DNA of 64,000 nucleotides from Labilithrix sp. (lineage in GTDB: Bacteria > Myxococcota_A > Polyangia > Polyangiales > Polyangiaceae). Position 1 is the first letter of the stretch; the number at the start of each line of letters is the position of its first letter. Of the stretch, positions 21,746 through 30,032 are shown piece by piece. The notes below the pieces were generated by a model. It saw only the letters and a program-made list of their open reading frames with translations, was not told the origin of the DNA and did no database searches. The position numbers and the translations under genes were made by a program. Location of the stretch: positions 1 through 64,000 of the forward strand of contig JAHBWE010000007.1 in NCBI GenBank assembly GCA_019637155.1, given 5' to 3'.

Positions 21746-23325
21746 TTGCCCCCCACCCGCGCGCGCGCGTTCACGTTGAGGATGTCGACCTTCTTGAAGC
21801 GCGCCGGCGGACAGCCGTGGCTCACCGCGTTGCTCTGCATCGGCTCGCCTTTCCCGTCGTGGAGCGCGCCGTGGAGCTCCCACGTCTTCTCGCCGCCGAG
21901 CATGTCGCAGCTGTTCCAGAACTCGACCGAGTTGGATTGATAGGCCACGTCGCGGAGCGGGCGAACGATCTTGCCTTTCTTGATCTCGTGGAACGTCTGG
22001 CCCGAGAACTGGAAATTGTAGCGCTGATGGTCAATCGACCAGGAGCCGTTTCCGCTGATCAGGACTCCGTCCTCCGTCGCCGCGATGATGTCGTCGAGCG
22101 ACGTGTCCTTGCTGCTCGGCGCGAGGGAGACGTTCGGCATGCGCTGGAACGCGACCGAGGAGTGGTCCTGGGCATAGGACGAGCCGCGCGACTCCTTCTC
22201 GCCGATCCAGGACGCCTGATCGCGCGTCGTCTGCACGCCGACGAAGAGGCCGTCCTTCACGAGGTCCCAGCGCTGCGTCGCCACGCCGTCGTCGTCCCAT
22301 TGGCAAGTAGCGAGGCCGCCGGGGACGAGCTTGTCGGCATAGAGCGTCACGATGTCGGCCGCGTATTTGAGCTTTCCGAGCTTGTCGACGGTGGCGAAGG
22401 ACGTGCCGGCGAGGTTCGCCTCGAGGCCGAGCATGCGATCGAGCTCGGTGGGGTGGCCGACCGACTCGTGGATCGTGAGCCACAGGTTCGACGGCGCGAG
22501 GATGAGGTCCTTCTTCCCCGGCGTCACCGACGCCGCCTTCAGCTTCTTGCCCGCGTCCTCCGCGAGCGACCGCGCGGTCTTGGGGATCGAGCACATCGTG
22601 ACGTACTCCCAGCCCGCCTGCATCGGGGGGACCTCCGCCGCGCGCGACTCGAACTGCCCCGCGTCGACCGCGGTGACGGAGAGCGACGGAGACACGCGCG
22701 TGATCTCCTGCTCCACGAGCGTGCCCTCGCTCGAGGCGAAGACCTTGTGCTCCCCGATGCACTGGATGCCCGCGCTCGCGAACTTCACGAACGGGACGTC
22801 CTTCACGAGGGGCCACAGCGCGAGGAGCCACTGTGCCTTGTCCGCGAGCGGCACCTGGAACGGATCGACCTCCATCGGCGTCCGCCACACGCCCTTCGCC
22901 ACCGGCGCCGGCGCCAGCGTGACGGGGTGCTTGAGGGTGGCGCGCGACGCCTTCGCGATCGCGACCGCGCGCCGCGCGGCCTCCTCCACCGCCGGGCGCG
23001 TGACGAGCGCGGAGGAGGCGAAGCCCCAAGCGCCGTCGGCGATGACGCGAATCCCGATGCCGTACGTCTCGCCCGAACCGACGCCGGCGATGTGGTCCTC
23101 GCGTGTCCAGATGTTCTCGGTGCGGCGCCGCACGATCCGCGCGTCGGCGTACGTCGCGCCCGCCTTCTTCGCCGCCTCGAGCGCCTGCGCGAGCACGTCG
23201 TCGCGCGCGCTGCCGCTCGACTTCGGCGGCGCCGGCGGCGGCGGAGGCGGGGCGTGCTTGAGGCAGCCCGTGCCGAGCGTCACGATCGCCGACCCACCCA
23301 GGAAGGAGCGCCTCCCGACTCGCAT
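21742..23325 (-). CDS. tldD: TldD-like metallopeptidase with Tat-type lipoprotein signal
   Basis: A 527-residue TldD-type protease. The metal site is HESVGHPTELD in the middle, matching the HExxxH of TldD, with a Cys-bearing C-terminal region as in the family. The N-terminus reads MRVGRRSFLGG, a twin-arginine motif, followed by a hydrophobic stretch ending in LGTGC, a possible lipobox, and then a Pro-rich linker. This predicts a folded, exported, lipid-anchored enzyme, whereas classical TldD is cytoplasmic. PmbA follows with a 4-nt overlap but lacks a signal of its own. Divergent from the aminopeptidase gene 49 bp away. Confidence 0.88.
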   Translation of the reverse strand: MRVGRRSFLGGSAIVTLGTGCLKHAPPPPPPAPPKSSGSARDDVLAQALEAAKKAGATYADARIVRRRTENIWTREDHIAGVGSGETYGIGIRVIADGAWGFASSALVTRPAVEEAARRAVAIAKASRATLKHPVTLAPAPVAKGVWRTPMEVDPFQVPLADKAQWLLALWPLVKDVPFVKFASAGIQCIGEHKVFASSEGTLVEQEITRVSPSLSVTAVDAGQFESRAAEVPPMQAGWEYVTMCSIPKTARSLAEDAGKKLKAASVTPGKKDLILAPSNLWLTIHESVGHPTELDRMLGLEANLAGTSFATVDKLGKLKYAADIVTLYADKLVPGGLATCQWDDDGVATQRWDLVKDGLFVGVQTTRDQASWIGEKESRGSSYAQDHSSVAFQRMPNVSLAPSSKDTSLDDIIAATEDGVLISGNGSWSIDHQRYNFQFSGQTFHEIKKGKIVRPLRDVAYQSNSVEFWNSCDMLGGEKTWELHGALHDGKGEPMQSNAVSHGCPPARFKKVDILNVNARARVGGK

Positions 23326-23374
23326 CGCGGCGCAGGCTACACGAGATACGGCGAGCAGTGCTAAGAGCGCGTCG

Positions 23375-24328
23375 ATGACCGAGCTCCGCGCGCTCTACCC
23401 CGAAATCGAGCCTTATCGCACCGGCCGGCTCCAGGTCTCCGGCGGCCACGAGCTTTACTTCGAGGAGTGCGGCGACCCGAACGGCAAGCCCGCGCTGTTC
23501 CTCCACGGCGGCCCCGGCGGCGGGACCGAGCCGAAGCACCGGCGTTACTTCGATCCGAAGGCGTACCGCATCGTCCTCCTCGATCAGCGCGCGTGCGGGC
23601 GATCGACGCCGTTCGCGTCGGTCGACGAGAACACGACCTGGCACCTGGTCGAGGACATCGAGGTGCTGCGGAAGCTGCTCGAGATCCCGAAGTGGCAGGT
23701 GTTCGGCGGCTCGTGGGGCTCCACCCTAGCCCTCGCCTACGCCGAGACGCACCCCGAGCGCGTCACGGAGCTCGTGCTCCGCGGCATCTTCCTCCTGCGG
23801 AAGGAGGAGATCCGCTGGTTTTACCAGGAGGGCGCGAGCTACCTCTTCCCCGACGCGTGGGAGGAGTACCGCGAGCACATCCCGCCGGAGGAGCGGCACG
23901 ACATGCTCGCCGCGTACTACCGGCGCCTCACGAGCGACGATCCGAAGGTCCGCTCCGCCGCGGCGCGGATCTGGAGCCAGTGGGAGGGCCGCACGAGCTG
24001 CCTCCTCCCGAACGAGGAGCTCATCGCGCGCACGGGCGGCGACGAGTTCTCGCTCGCGTTCGCGCGCATCGAGTGCCACTTCTTCATGAACCACGGGTGG
24101 CTGCTCGACGGGAAAGAGCTCCTCGCGAACGTGCAGAAGATCCGCCACATCCCCGGCGTCATCGTGCAGGGTCGCTACGACGTCGTCTGCCCCGCGAAGA
24201 GCGCGTGGGACCTCCACAAGGCGTGGCCGGAGGCGGACCTCAAGATCGTCCGCGACGCGGGGCACTCCGCCGCCGAGCCCGGCATCATCCACGAGCTGGT
24301 CACCGCGACGGACCGCTTCCGGCCCTGA
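23375..24328 (+). CDS. pip: Prolyl aminopeptidase (proline iminopeptidase)
   Basis: This enzyme removes N-terminal proline from peptides in the cytoplasm. At 317 residues it has the usual length. Visible are the oxyanion HGGPGGG, the DQRACGRSTP loop typical of prolyl aminopeptidases, nucleophile elbow GGSWGSTLALAYAETHP, the EWEG-type cap (here QWEGRTSCLLP), the Asp region GRYDVVCP and the final His in DAGHSAAEP. The ATG is the first in frame near the conserved start ELRALYPEIEPY. It is a single-gene unit and may recycle peptides together with the TldD pair next door, though that is inference. Confidence 0.95.
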   Translation: MTELRALYPEIEPYRTGRLQVSGGHELYFEECGDPNGKPALFLHGGPGGGTEPKHRRYFDPKAYRIVLLDQRACGRSTPFASVDENTTWHLVEDIEVLRKLLEIPKWQVFGGSWGSTLALAYAETHPERVTELVLRGIFLLRKEEIRWFYQEGASYLFPDAWEEYREHIPPEERHDMLAAYYRRLTSDDPKVRSAAARIWSQWEGRTSCLLPNEELIARTGGDEFSLAFARIECHFFMNHGWLLDGKELLANVQKIRHIPGVIVQGRYDVVCPAKSAWDLHKAWPEADLKIVRDAGHSAAEPGIIHELVTATDRFRP

Positions 24329-24461
24329 CTAAGGAGGCGGGATCCCCGCTTTCTGCCGCATTTTCGCAGGTGCGACTTTGCCCACATGCTCGCACCTCCC
24401 TGAAATTGTTGCTCAATCGAGACGGGTGGATCGGGCATGACCGGGTAATAACCGTGCCCGC

Positions 24462-25295
24462 ATGGTCGGCCACTACCGCTCTCTGTTCGCTCTCGTCATC
24501 GCCGCCACGACGGCCGCCGTCGGGTGCGTCGGCAACGCGTCGGAGTCAGAGGAGGAGCTCACCGAGGAGTCGGAGGCGGACCTCGATTCGGTGGAGCCCG
24601 AGAAGACGAGCATCGAGAACAAGACGATCCCGTCGTACGCCGACGTCGAGGACCTCGAGGGCACGGCGCTCAGGGAAGCGCTGTTCGACAAGATCAAGTC
24701 GCACCGCTCGCTCGGCTACAACAAGGCGCGGAAGACGATGTTCGCGCGCGACGCGGCGGGCTTCCAGACCGACAACGGCAAGATCGAGTGCGTGTACACG
24801 GGCCGCCTCGCGTCGCCGAACGGCACCACCACGGTGTCGAGCTTCAACACCGAGCATTCGTGGCCGCAGAGCGACGGCGCGAACCGCGAGCCGGCGAAGA
24901 GCGACCTCCACCACCTCTTTCCGTCCGACAGCCGCGCGAACAGCTCGCGCAGCAACTTCCCGTTCGGCGAGCCCGCGTGCGCGAAGCCCGGCTCCATGGT
25001 GCGCTGCTCCTTCGATCAGGGCGGCTCGTTCATGGGCAAGGACCAGGCGGGGAAGAACACCTTCGAGGTCCGCCCGGAGAAGCGCGGAGACATCGCGCGC
25101 GCCCACTTCTACATGGCGGTGCGCTACAACCTCCGCATCCCGAACACCGAAGAGGTCGTCCTCCGCGAGTGGAACGACGAAGACCCGGTCGACGCGATCG
25201 AGCAGAAGCGCAACGCGGCGATCGAGTCGGTCCAGAACAACCGCAACCCCTTCGTCGACCGCCCCGACTTCGTCGCGAAGATCGCGGATTTCTGA
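24462..25295 (+). CDS. Endonuclease I family nuclease, lipoprotein
   Basis: A 277-residue secreted nuclease. Signal peptide with lipobox AVGC, then an acidic linker. The nuclease domain spans about 75-250 with the endonuclease I (EndA/NucM) motifs: NTEHSWPQS with the catalytic His, KSDLHHLFPSD, and NFPFGE. A final RAHFYMAVRYN matches the family's C-terminal helix. Such enzymes digest extracellular DNA. The region before it contains a weak hairpin with TTT (24337-24352) after pip and an AT-richer patch GGGTAATAACC before the start. A strong hairpin overlaps its stop. Confidence 0.92.
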   Translation: MVGHYRSLFALVIAATTAAVGCVGNASESEEELTEESEADLDSVEPEKTSIENKTIPSYADVEDLEGTALREALFDKIKSHRSLGYNKARKTMFARDAAGFQTDNGKIECVYTGRLASPNGTTTVSSFNTEHSWPQSDGANREPAKSDLHHLFPSDSRANSSRSNFPFGEPACAKPGSMVRCSFDQGGSFMGKDQAGKNTFEVRPEKRGDIARAHFYMAVRYNLRIPNTEEVVLREWNDEDPVDAIEQKRNAAIESVQNNRNPFVDRPDFVAKIADF

Positions 25296-25304
25296 TCCGC
25301 GATC
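25280..25304 (+). terminator. Hairpin overlapping the endonuclease stop codon
   Basis: A perfect 10-bp stem GATCGCGGAT/ATCCGCGATC around loop TTCTG, with the TGA stop at the loop edge and ACAAA after it. It lies between convergent genes and could end or stabilise the transcript; there is no U-run. Confidence 0.5.
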
Positions 25305-25385
25305 GACAAAGAGCGCGGGCTCGACAACGCGCGGCCGGCGCAGCCCTCTGACGGCCCGCTGTCGTTCCGCTTCTGAGCGACGTCT

Positions 25386-26240
25386 TCAGAGACAGCCCTT
25401 CCGTCCGCCCGCCGTTTCGCTCACGCACTTCGTCGGTGACGTGCACTCCTCGTCTCGAACGCACGCGCGCGCGCACACTCCGATGACGCAGATCGCGCCG
25501 GGTCGAAGGAAGCAGTCCTGATCGAGCTTGCACTCTCGCACGCATATTTGGTGCGTCGTGTCGCGCAGGGCCTCGATGCAGTACTGGACCCCGCCGACCG
25601 AGGGCATCAGCGGCCCGCACGACGCGATGCCTTGGGGACAGGGATCGCCGAAGGCCGGAAACGTGTCCGTCACCGGCAGCATCTTCGCGTCGATGTAGCC
25701 GTCGAGCACGCCGTTGTGCTCGAGCTTCCCGCCGAGAAGGACACTTCCTTCGAGCGACGTCGCGTAGCGAATGGAGTCCGTCCGTAGCTCGACCGACTCG
25801 AAGCCGAGCTCGAAGTAGGGGCCGAGGGTCACCTTCGGATTGGCGCGCGCCTTGGAGAGCGTGAGCCGCATCCACATCGAGACGGAGCGATCGGCGGGGC
25901 TGATGCCGACCGTGATCGCGTCGATCTCTTCGTTGATGGTGCACCCGATGTTCGCGAGGACGAAGCGCCCGCCCGCGGTCCGGACCGTCACCTCCGAGAA
26001 CTGACCGAGGGGGACCCCGCGCGGGTCGTCCGCGCGTCTGAGCGTGCAGGAGAACCTGCCGATCATGCGCTCCTGCGGCTCGTCGATGCACTCCTTCGTC
26101 CCGAGGTCACAGACCTTTCCGAGCGGACACTCTGCGAGCTCCCGGCACCCGACCGTGAGGGGAAGCTCGTCCGGTGTGCACCCGAGCGCCAGGAGCAGCC
26201 CGCTCGAGAGCGCCGCGACGACGGTGACGAGGCGCCTCAT
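25386..26240 (-). CDS. Cys-rich lipoprotein, last gene of coupled envelope operon
   Basis: A 284-residue predicted lipoprotein (lipobox ALGC). A short Cys motif CRELAECPLGKVCDLGTKEC resembles small disulfide modules of myxobacterial surface proteins. A central beta-rich part has no Cys pairs. The last 75 residues hold ten cysteines in C-x4-D/E-C patterns (CKLDQDCF, CVRDEECTS). Its ATG overlaps the stop of the barrel gene (ATGA), so it is translated with the three upstream genes. Function unknown. Confidence 0.75.
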   Translation of the reverse strand: MRRLVTVVAALSSGLLLALGCTPDELPLTVGCRELAECPLGKVCDLGTKECIDEPQERMIGRFSCTLRRADDPRGVPLGQFSEVTVRTAGGRFVLANIGCTINEEIDAITVGISPADRSVSMWMRLTLSKARANPKVTLGPYFELGFESVELRTDSIRYATSLEGSVLLGGKLEHNGVLDGYIDAKMLPVTDTFPAFGDPCPQGIASCGPLMPSVGGVQYCIEALRDTTHQICVRECKLDQDCFLRPGAICVIGVCARACVRDEECTSPTKCVSETAGGRKGCL

Positions 26241-27826
26241 GGCCGCACCGCCGGGGGACGCGGCTCGATCATCTCCGGCACCGCGCGCCGGACCTTCGGC
26301 GGGGGCGGCTTGGGCTCCGGCGGAAGCGGATCCGGGATCCAAGGCGCTGGCGTCCCCGTGCCTCCGATCTCGAGATCGGGAAGCGGAACCGCCACCGGCA
26401 ACGCGTCGCGGATCGCCTTCTTTGCTTCGTCGACCGTAACGGCGCCCGAGAAGACGATCATGCTCGTCGTCTCCGTCGTCGGCACGGTCGTGAAGCCGGG
26501 CGCGCCGCCCGGACCGAACTGGTCGACCGTCACGTAGCGCCCCGTCCCACGCGCGAAGACCAACCCCAACGTCGTATCGAACGAGCCGGCCTGGATGCCG
26601 AGGCCCAACGTGCCGCCGAAGCGCTGGAGCGTGAGCTGGCCGTTGTCGCGATCGCTCGCGTCGAGGGTCGCTCGTGGCGGATTGTCGGTAAAGAAGCCGA
26701 GCCGCGTCGAGAGCAGCGACGTGAAGGCGTATTCGACTCCGGCGGAGACATCGACCACGAGCTCGCGCTCGACGCTCTCGTCCGTGCCGATCACCTGGCG
26801 GCGCGAGACCTCTCCCGTCTGGCGAGCTTCGACCGCAGTCGTTCCGCGGCGTCCGAAATCGCGCGGAAGGTAGACGTGAACGTCGACCGCGGCCGAGAAC
26901 CCCTTGCGGTCCTCCCACGCGATGCCCGCGTTCAAGCGCGCGGGAGCGGGCTCGAAGTACCCGAGGTCGGACTGCGAGACGGCGCTGAGCGACCGGCCGT
27001 CGCGCGTCGACGCGATCGTACCGTTGGAGCGCTCGCGGCCCGTCACGTGGATCGCCGGCAGCGCGACACCAAGCCCGGCCCAGAGCTTCGAGAAGAGCCG
27101 GGCCTGCGCGCCGAGGATGGGCGCGATCGAGAAGGCCTCTTGCAGCGCGGCGAGCTGACCGCTGCCGTTGCCGCTCAGCGCGCCGCCGAAGCCGCTGAGC
27201 TCGAACTGCTGCGCACGCGTACGCTGATTGCGTTGATAGAGGCCGTAGAGCGAGAGGCCGAGTCGCAAGTCGGGATTCAGCGCGATCGCATAGCTCGGCC
27301 CGAGGTAATAGCTACGTTGCTGGCTCGTCGCGCTGACCTGATTGACATATCGGCCGTTGAATGCCGTGTAGCGGCCTCCGACACTACCGATCAGCTCGAC
27401 GTCACGGGCCCCGGGAATGACGAGTGAAATGCCGAGTCGATGTTGGATCTTGGCTTTCAAATCTCCGAAATGCCGGAAGTACATGACCGAGCTCGGAAGC
27501 TCTCCGATGGTCGACGTCGCGAACGATGCGGAGTCCTGCTGAAAGCCGAACGACGCCGGGACACCCGACGGGAACATGACGTTCGTGAACGATCGCCGCG
27601 TGTAGCTGTAGGCTGCCGCCGACACCGCGAAGATGTCACCCGGCACTCCTGCGAGCCCGGCCGGGTTCAGATACGGCATCGCCGAGTCGTTGCCGGCCGC
27701 CGTGCCGGCGCCCCCCATCGTCGCGGTGCGGCCGCCGATCGGCATCTCGCGGTAGTTCTGCGCGTGCGCCTCGAGCGTGGAGAGACCGAGCGCCGCGACC
27801 GCGCCGAACGCAACGACGCGCCTCAT
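26237..27826 (-). CDS. Outer-membrane beta-barrel, OmpP1/FadL-like
   Basis: A 529-residue outer membrane protein. Signal peptide (cleavage after AHA), then REMPIGGRTATMGGAGTA and SAMPYLNPAGLA, the opening pattern of OmpP1/FadL-type barrels where the N-terminus plugs the pore. Repeated amphipathic strands follow to about 450, then a Pro-rich tail (PPEPKPPPPKVRR) that would extend into the periplasm. FadL proteins carry hydrophobic substrates across the outer membrane; the substrate here is unknown. Both ends overlap neighbouring genes by ATGA. Confidence 0.8.
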   Translation of the reverse strand: MRRVVAFGAVAALGLSTLEAHAQNYREMPIGGRTATMGGAGTAAGNDSAMPYLNPAGLAGVPGDIFAVSAAAYSYTRRSFTNVMFPSGVPASFGFQQDSASFATSTIGELPSSVMYFRHFGDLKAKIQHRLGISLVIPGARDVELIGSVGGRYTAFNGRYVNQVSATSQQRSYYLGPSYAIALNPDLRLGLSLYGLYQRNQRTRAQQFELSGFGGALSGNGSGQLAALQEAFSIAPILGAQARLFSKLWAGLGVALPAIHVTGRERSNGTIASTRDGRSLSAVSQSDLGYFEPAPARLNAGIAWEDRKGFSAAVDVHVYLPRDFGRRGTTAVEARQTGEVSRRQVIGTDESVERELVVDVSAGVEYAFTSLLSTRLGFFTDNPPRATLDASDRDNGQLTLQRFGGTLGLGIQAGSFDTTLGLVFARGTGRYVTVDQFGPGGAPGFTTVPTTETTSMIVFSGAVTVDEAKKAIRDALPVAVPLPDLEIGGTGTPAPWIPDPLPPEPKPPPPKVRRAVPEMIEPRPPAVRP

Positions 27827-29046
27827 GGCCTGCAGATCCGCGATGGAGACGGCAAGGCGGCGCACTTGCCGTCGACGCACGCGTCGGGGAACGTGCAATA
27901 GGGCCCGTCGACGTCGCTGCAAGCCTCGCCTTCTACCGGCGGCGCCTGGCACACGCCCCCGACGCACGCTGCCTGGTTCACGCACAGCGCGGGGATCCCG
28001 CCGGCGCTCGGGCACGGCTCGCCCGGCGCCGAGATCACGTAGCGACGGCACGTGCCCGTCACCGTGGAGCAGAAGAGCGAGCTCGCGTCGTCGCAGGTGG
28101 CTGCGCCGTCGGCGCAAGGCGTCCCCTCCGTGCGGCTCGGCGGAATGCAGACGCCGCCGACGCACGCGCTCGACCCCTCGCACGGCCGGGTCGCGCCGCA
28201 GGCCTCGCCGTCGTGCGCCGGCACGAGGCAGGTGCCGGCGGCGCAGACGAGACCTTGCGCGCAACGGCCTCCGACGCACGTCTTGCCGGGACCGGGGGCG
28301 AGCGAGCACTGCGCGCAACCGCGATTGATCGAGGGGCAGAAGCCGCTCTCGCACATCGCGTCGTCGACGCAGTCTTCGCCGAGGATGCGCGTCCCGCGCG
28401 GCTGGCAGACGAGCGCGGCGCGGCCGGAGTTGTAGTCCTCGCACGAGAGGCCGGCGAGCTGCGCGGTGCACTGCGTGTAGAGCGTCGCCGACGCTCCCGA
28501 CGCCGGGAGGAGCGCCGTCCACGCATAGTAGACACTGGCTCGCTGGAGGCAGGTCTGCGCGGACCCGTAGAAATAGGTGAGTACGGACGGATTGCAGGCC
28601 GCGAGCCGGCTGCAATCCGCCACTGCGTAGTTGAGCGCGGCGGTCACCGTCGCCTTCGACGACAAGCACTCCTCCGGGCACTGCGCGAGCACGCACGCGT
28701 TGAACGAGAGCCCGTCCGGCGTGCGCGCCTGGCGCAGGCACTTGTCTTCGCAGGCGATGGAATCGCATCCCGTCGTGCAGCGGAGGGCGTCGACGCAGAT
28801 CTGACCGCACAGGTCGAGGTCCTCGCCGCACTTCTCGACCGCACACGCCGCGCAAGGCGCCACGATCACGGCCGCGTCGTCGGCGCCGGCGTCGATGAGG
28901 GGCGTGAGCGGCGCCGCGTCGGCTCCTCCTTCGGCCGAGGCGTCGAGCACATCCGGCTTGGTGATCTCACCGCCCGAGGTCGTCTCCTCACAGGCCACGA
29001 CGGCGACGAGCATGCCGGCGACGAGGGTGATCGCGATGGCTCTCAT
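27823..29046 (-). CDS. Large Cys-rich lipoprotein
   Basis: A 407-residue predicted lipoprotein (lipobox VVAC) with about 45 cysteines after a short acidic linker. The first part (about 60-200) has paired Cys motifs such as CAACAVEKCG and CLRQ. The second part repeats a module of the form GEPC-x(n)-C-VNG/GGVC (EACGATRPCEGSSACVGGVC and three more), like repeats in extracellular myxobacterial proteins. Likely a surface adhesin or scaffold; I cannot assign a ligand. ATGA overlaps link it to genes on both sides. Confidence 0.78.
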   Translation of the reverse strand: MRAIAITLVAGMLVAVVACEETTSGGEITKPDVLDASAEGGADAAPLTPLIDAGADDAAVIVAPCAACAVEKCGEDLDLCGQICVDALRCTTGCDSIACEDKCLRQARTPDGLSFNACVLAQCPEECLSSKATVTAALNYAVADCSRLAACNPSVLTYFYGSAQTCLQRASVYYAWTALLPASGASATLYTQCTAQLAGLSCEDYNSGRAALVCQPRGTRILGEDCVDDAMCESGFCPSINRGCAQCSLAPGPGKTCVGGRCAQGLVCAAGTCLVPAHDGEACGATRPCEGSSACVGGVCIPPSRTEGTPCADGAATCDDASSLFCSTVTGTCRRYVISAPGEPCPSAGGIPALCVNQAACVGGVCQAPPVEGEACSDVDGPYCTFPDACVDGKCAALPSPSRICRP

Positions 29047-29894
29047 GACGGTCCCTTCGCGCTGGAGACGATCTCCGGATCGAGCGAGAGCACCAGCGCG
29101 CCGCTCGCGGCGAGGAAGACGCGGAGCCGCTCGGCCGCCTTCGCCGTCACCGCCCCGGCGAGCCCGACGCACGCTGCGCCGTGCGGCCCGACGTTCTTGA
29201 GCTGCGACGTCAGCTTCGCCGACGCGACGGCGATCTGCTCGACGTTCGACACGAGCCGCCGGCCGAGCGCCATGTCGGCATAGAGCATCGGCGGCAGGTT
29301 CTCCTCGAGCGATCGGCCGAGGCGGACGACCTCGTCGGCGTTGCGCGAGCTCGCGAACGAGACCGCCGGCAACGTGCACCGCGCATACACCAGCGACTGC
29401 GACTCGCACAGGACGCCGGCCTCGGCGCCGGCCGATCCCGCGACGGAGTTGCAGCGCCCCTTCCGCGCGCCATCGTCCTCGCACCGCGGCGGGGCGATCG
29501 CGATCCGGAGCTCGACGCCCTCCTTGAGCAGCTTCTCGATCGCGGCTCGGACCGGCTCGCACTGCGTGTCGATCGGGGCGTTGACGGGCGCGTCCGGCGC
29601 GCCGATGTCCTTGCGGATGCGACGGCACGTGTCGATCGCGCGCCGCTCGATCTCCAGCGTCACGTCGGAGAGGCCGCGCGCCGCGGCGACGAACGCACGG
29701 ATCTGCGCGTTCGCCTCCGGCGTGTCTGCGTAGTTGGCCTCGAGCGGGTCGCTGTTTCCGCCGAGCTCTGGGCACAGGAGCGCCTCCGCGTCCGGGCTCG
29801 CCGCTTCGCCGCCATTCCGAGGGGCAGCGCAGGCGGCGAGCCCGGCCAAGAAGAAGCAAGGAAGCCCGAAGGCGCGTGCCAAGGACGCCACCAT
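29043..29894 (-). CDS. Lipoprotein, first gene of coupled envelope operon
   Basis: A 283-residue predicted lipoprotein (lipobox LAAC). The mature part is mostly helical with six or more cysteines and two long amphipathic helices (about 60-120 and 190-265). The N-terminal EANYADTPEANAQIRAFVAA resembles a helical region in other myxobacterial lipoproteins of unknown role. Its promoter lies in the 138 bp shared with lysS. The stop overlaps the next start by ATGA. Confidence 0.75.
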   Translation of the reverse strand: MVASLARAFGLPCFFLAGLAACAAPRNGGEAASPDAEALLCPELGGNSDPLEANYADTPEANAQIRAFVAAARGLSDVTLEIERRAIDTCRRIRKDIGAPDAPVNAPIDTQCEPVRAAIEKLLKEGVELRIAIAPPRCEDDGARKGRCNSVAGSAGAEAGVLCESQSLVYARCTLPAVSFASSRNADEVVRLGRSLEENLPPMLYADMALGRRLVSNVEQIAVASAKLTSQLKNVGPHGAACVGLAGAVTAKAAERLRVFLAASGALVLSLDPEIVSSAKGPS

Positions 29895-30032
29895 CTGCCG
29901 CGCCGCGCGTTATGCGGCGGATCGGGTCCGCGCGTATGTAGTCATTTCGCTCGCGGATCCTGCGCCGACGCCGGATCGCCGGAATTTCCATGACTTTACG
30001 TCGCATGGGCGGCGGGGTAGATCCGCGGCGCC

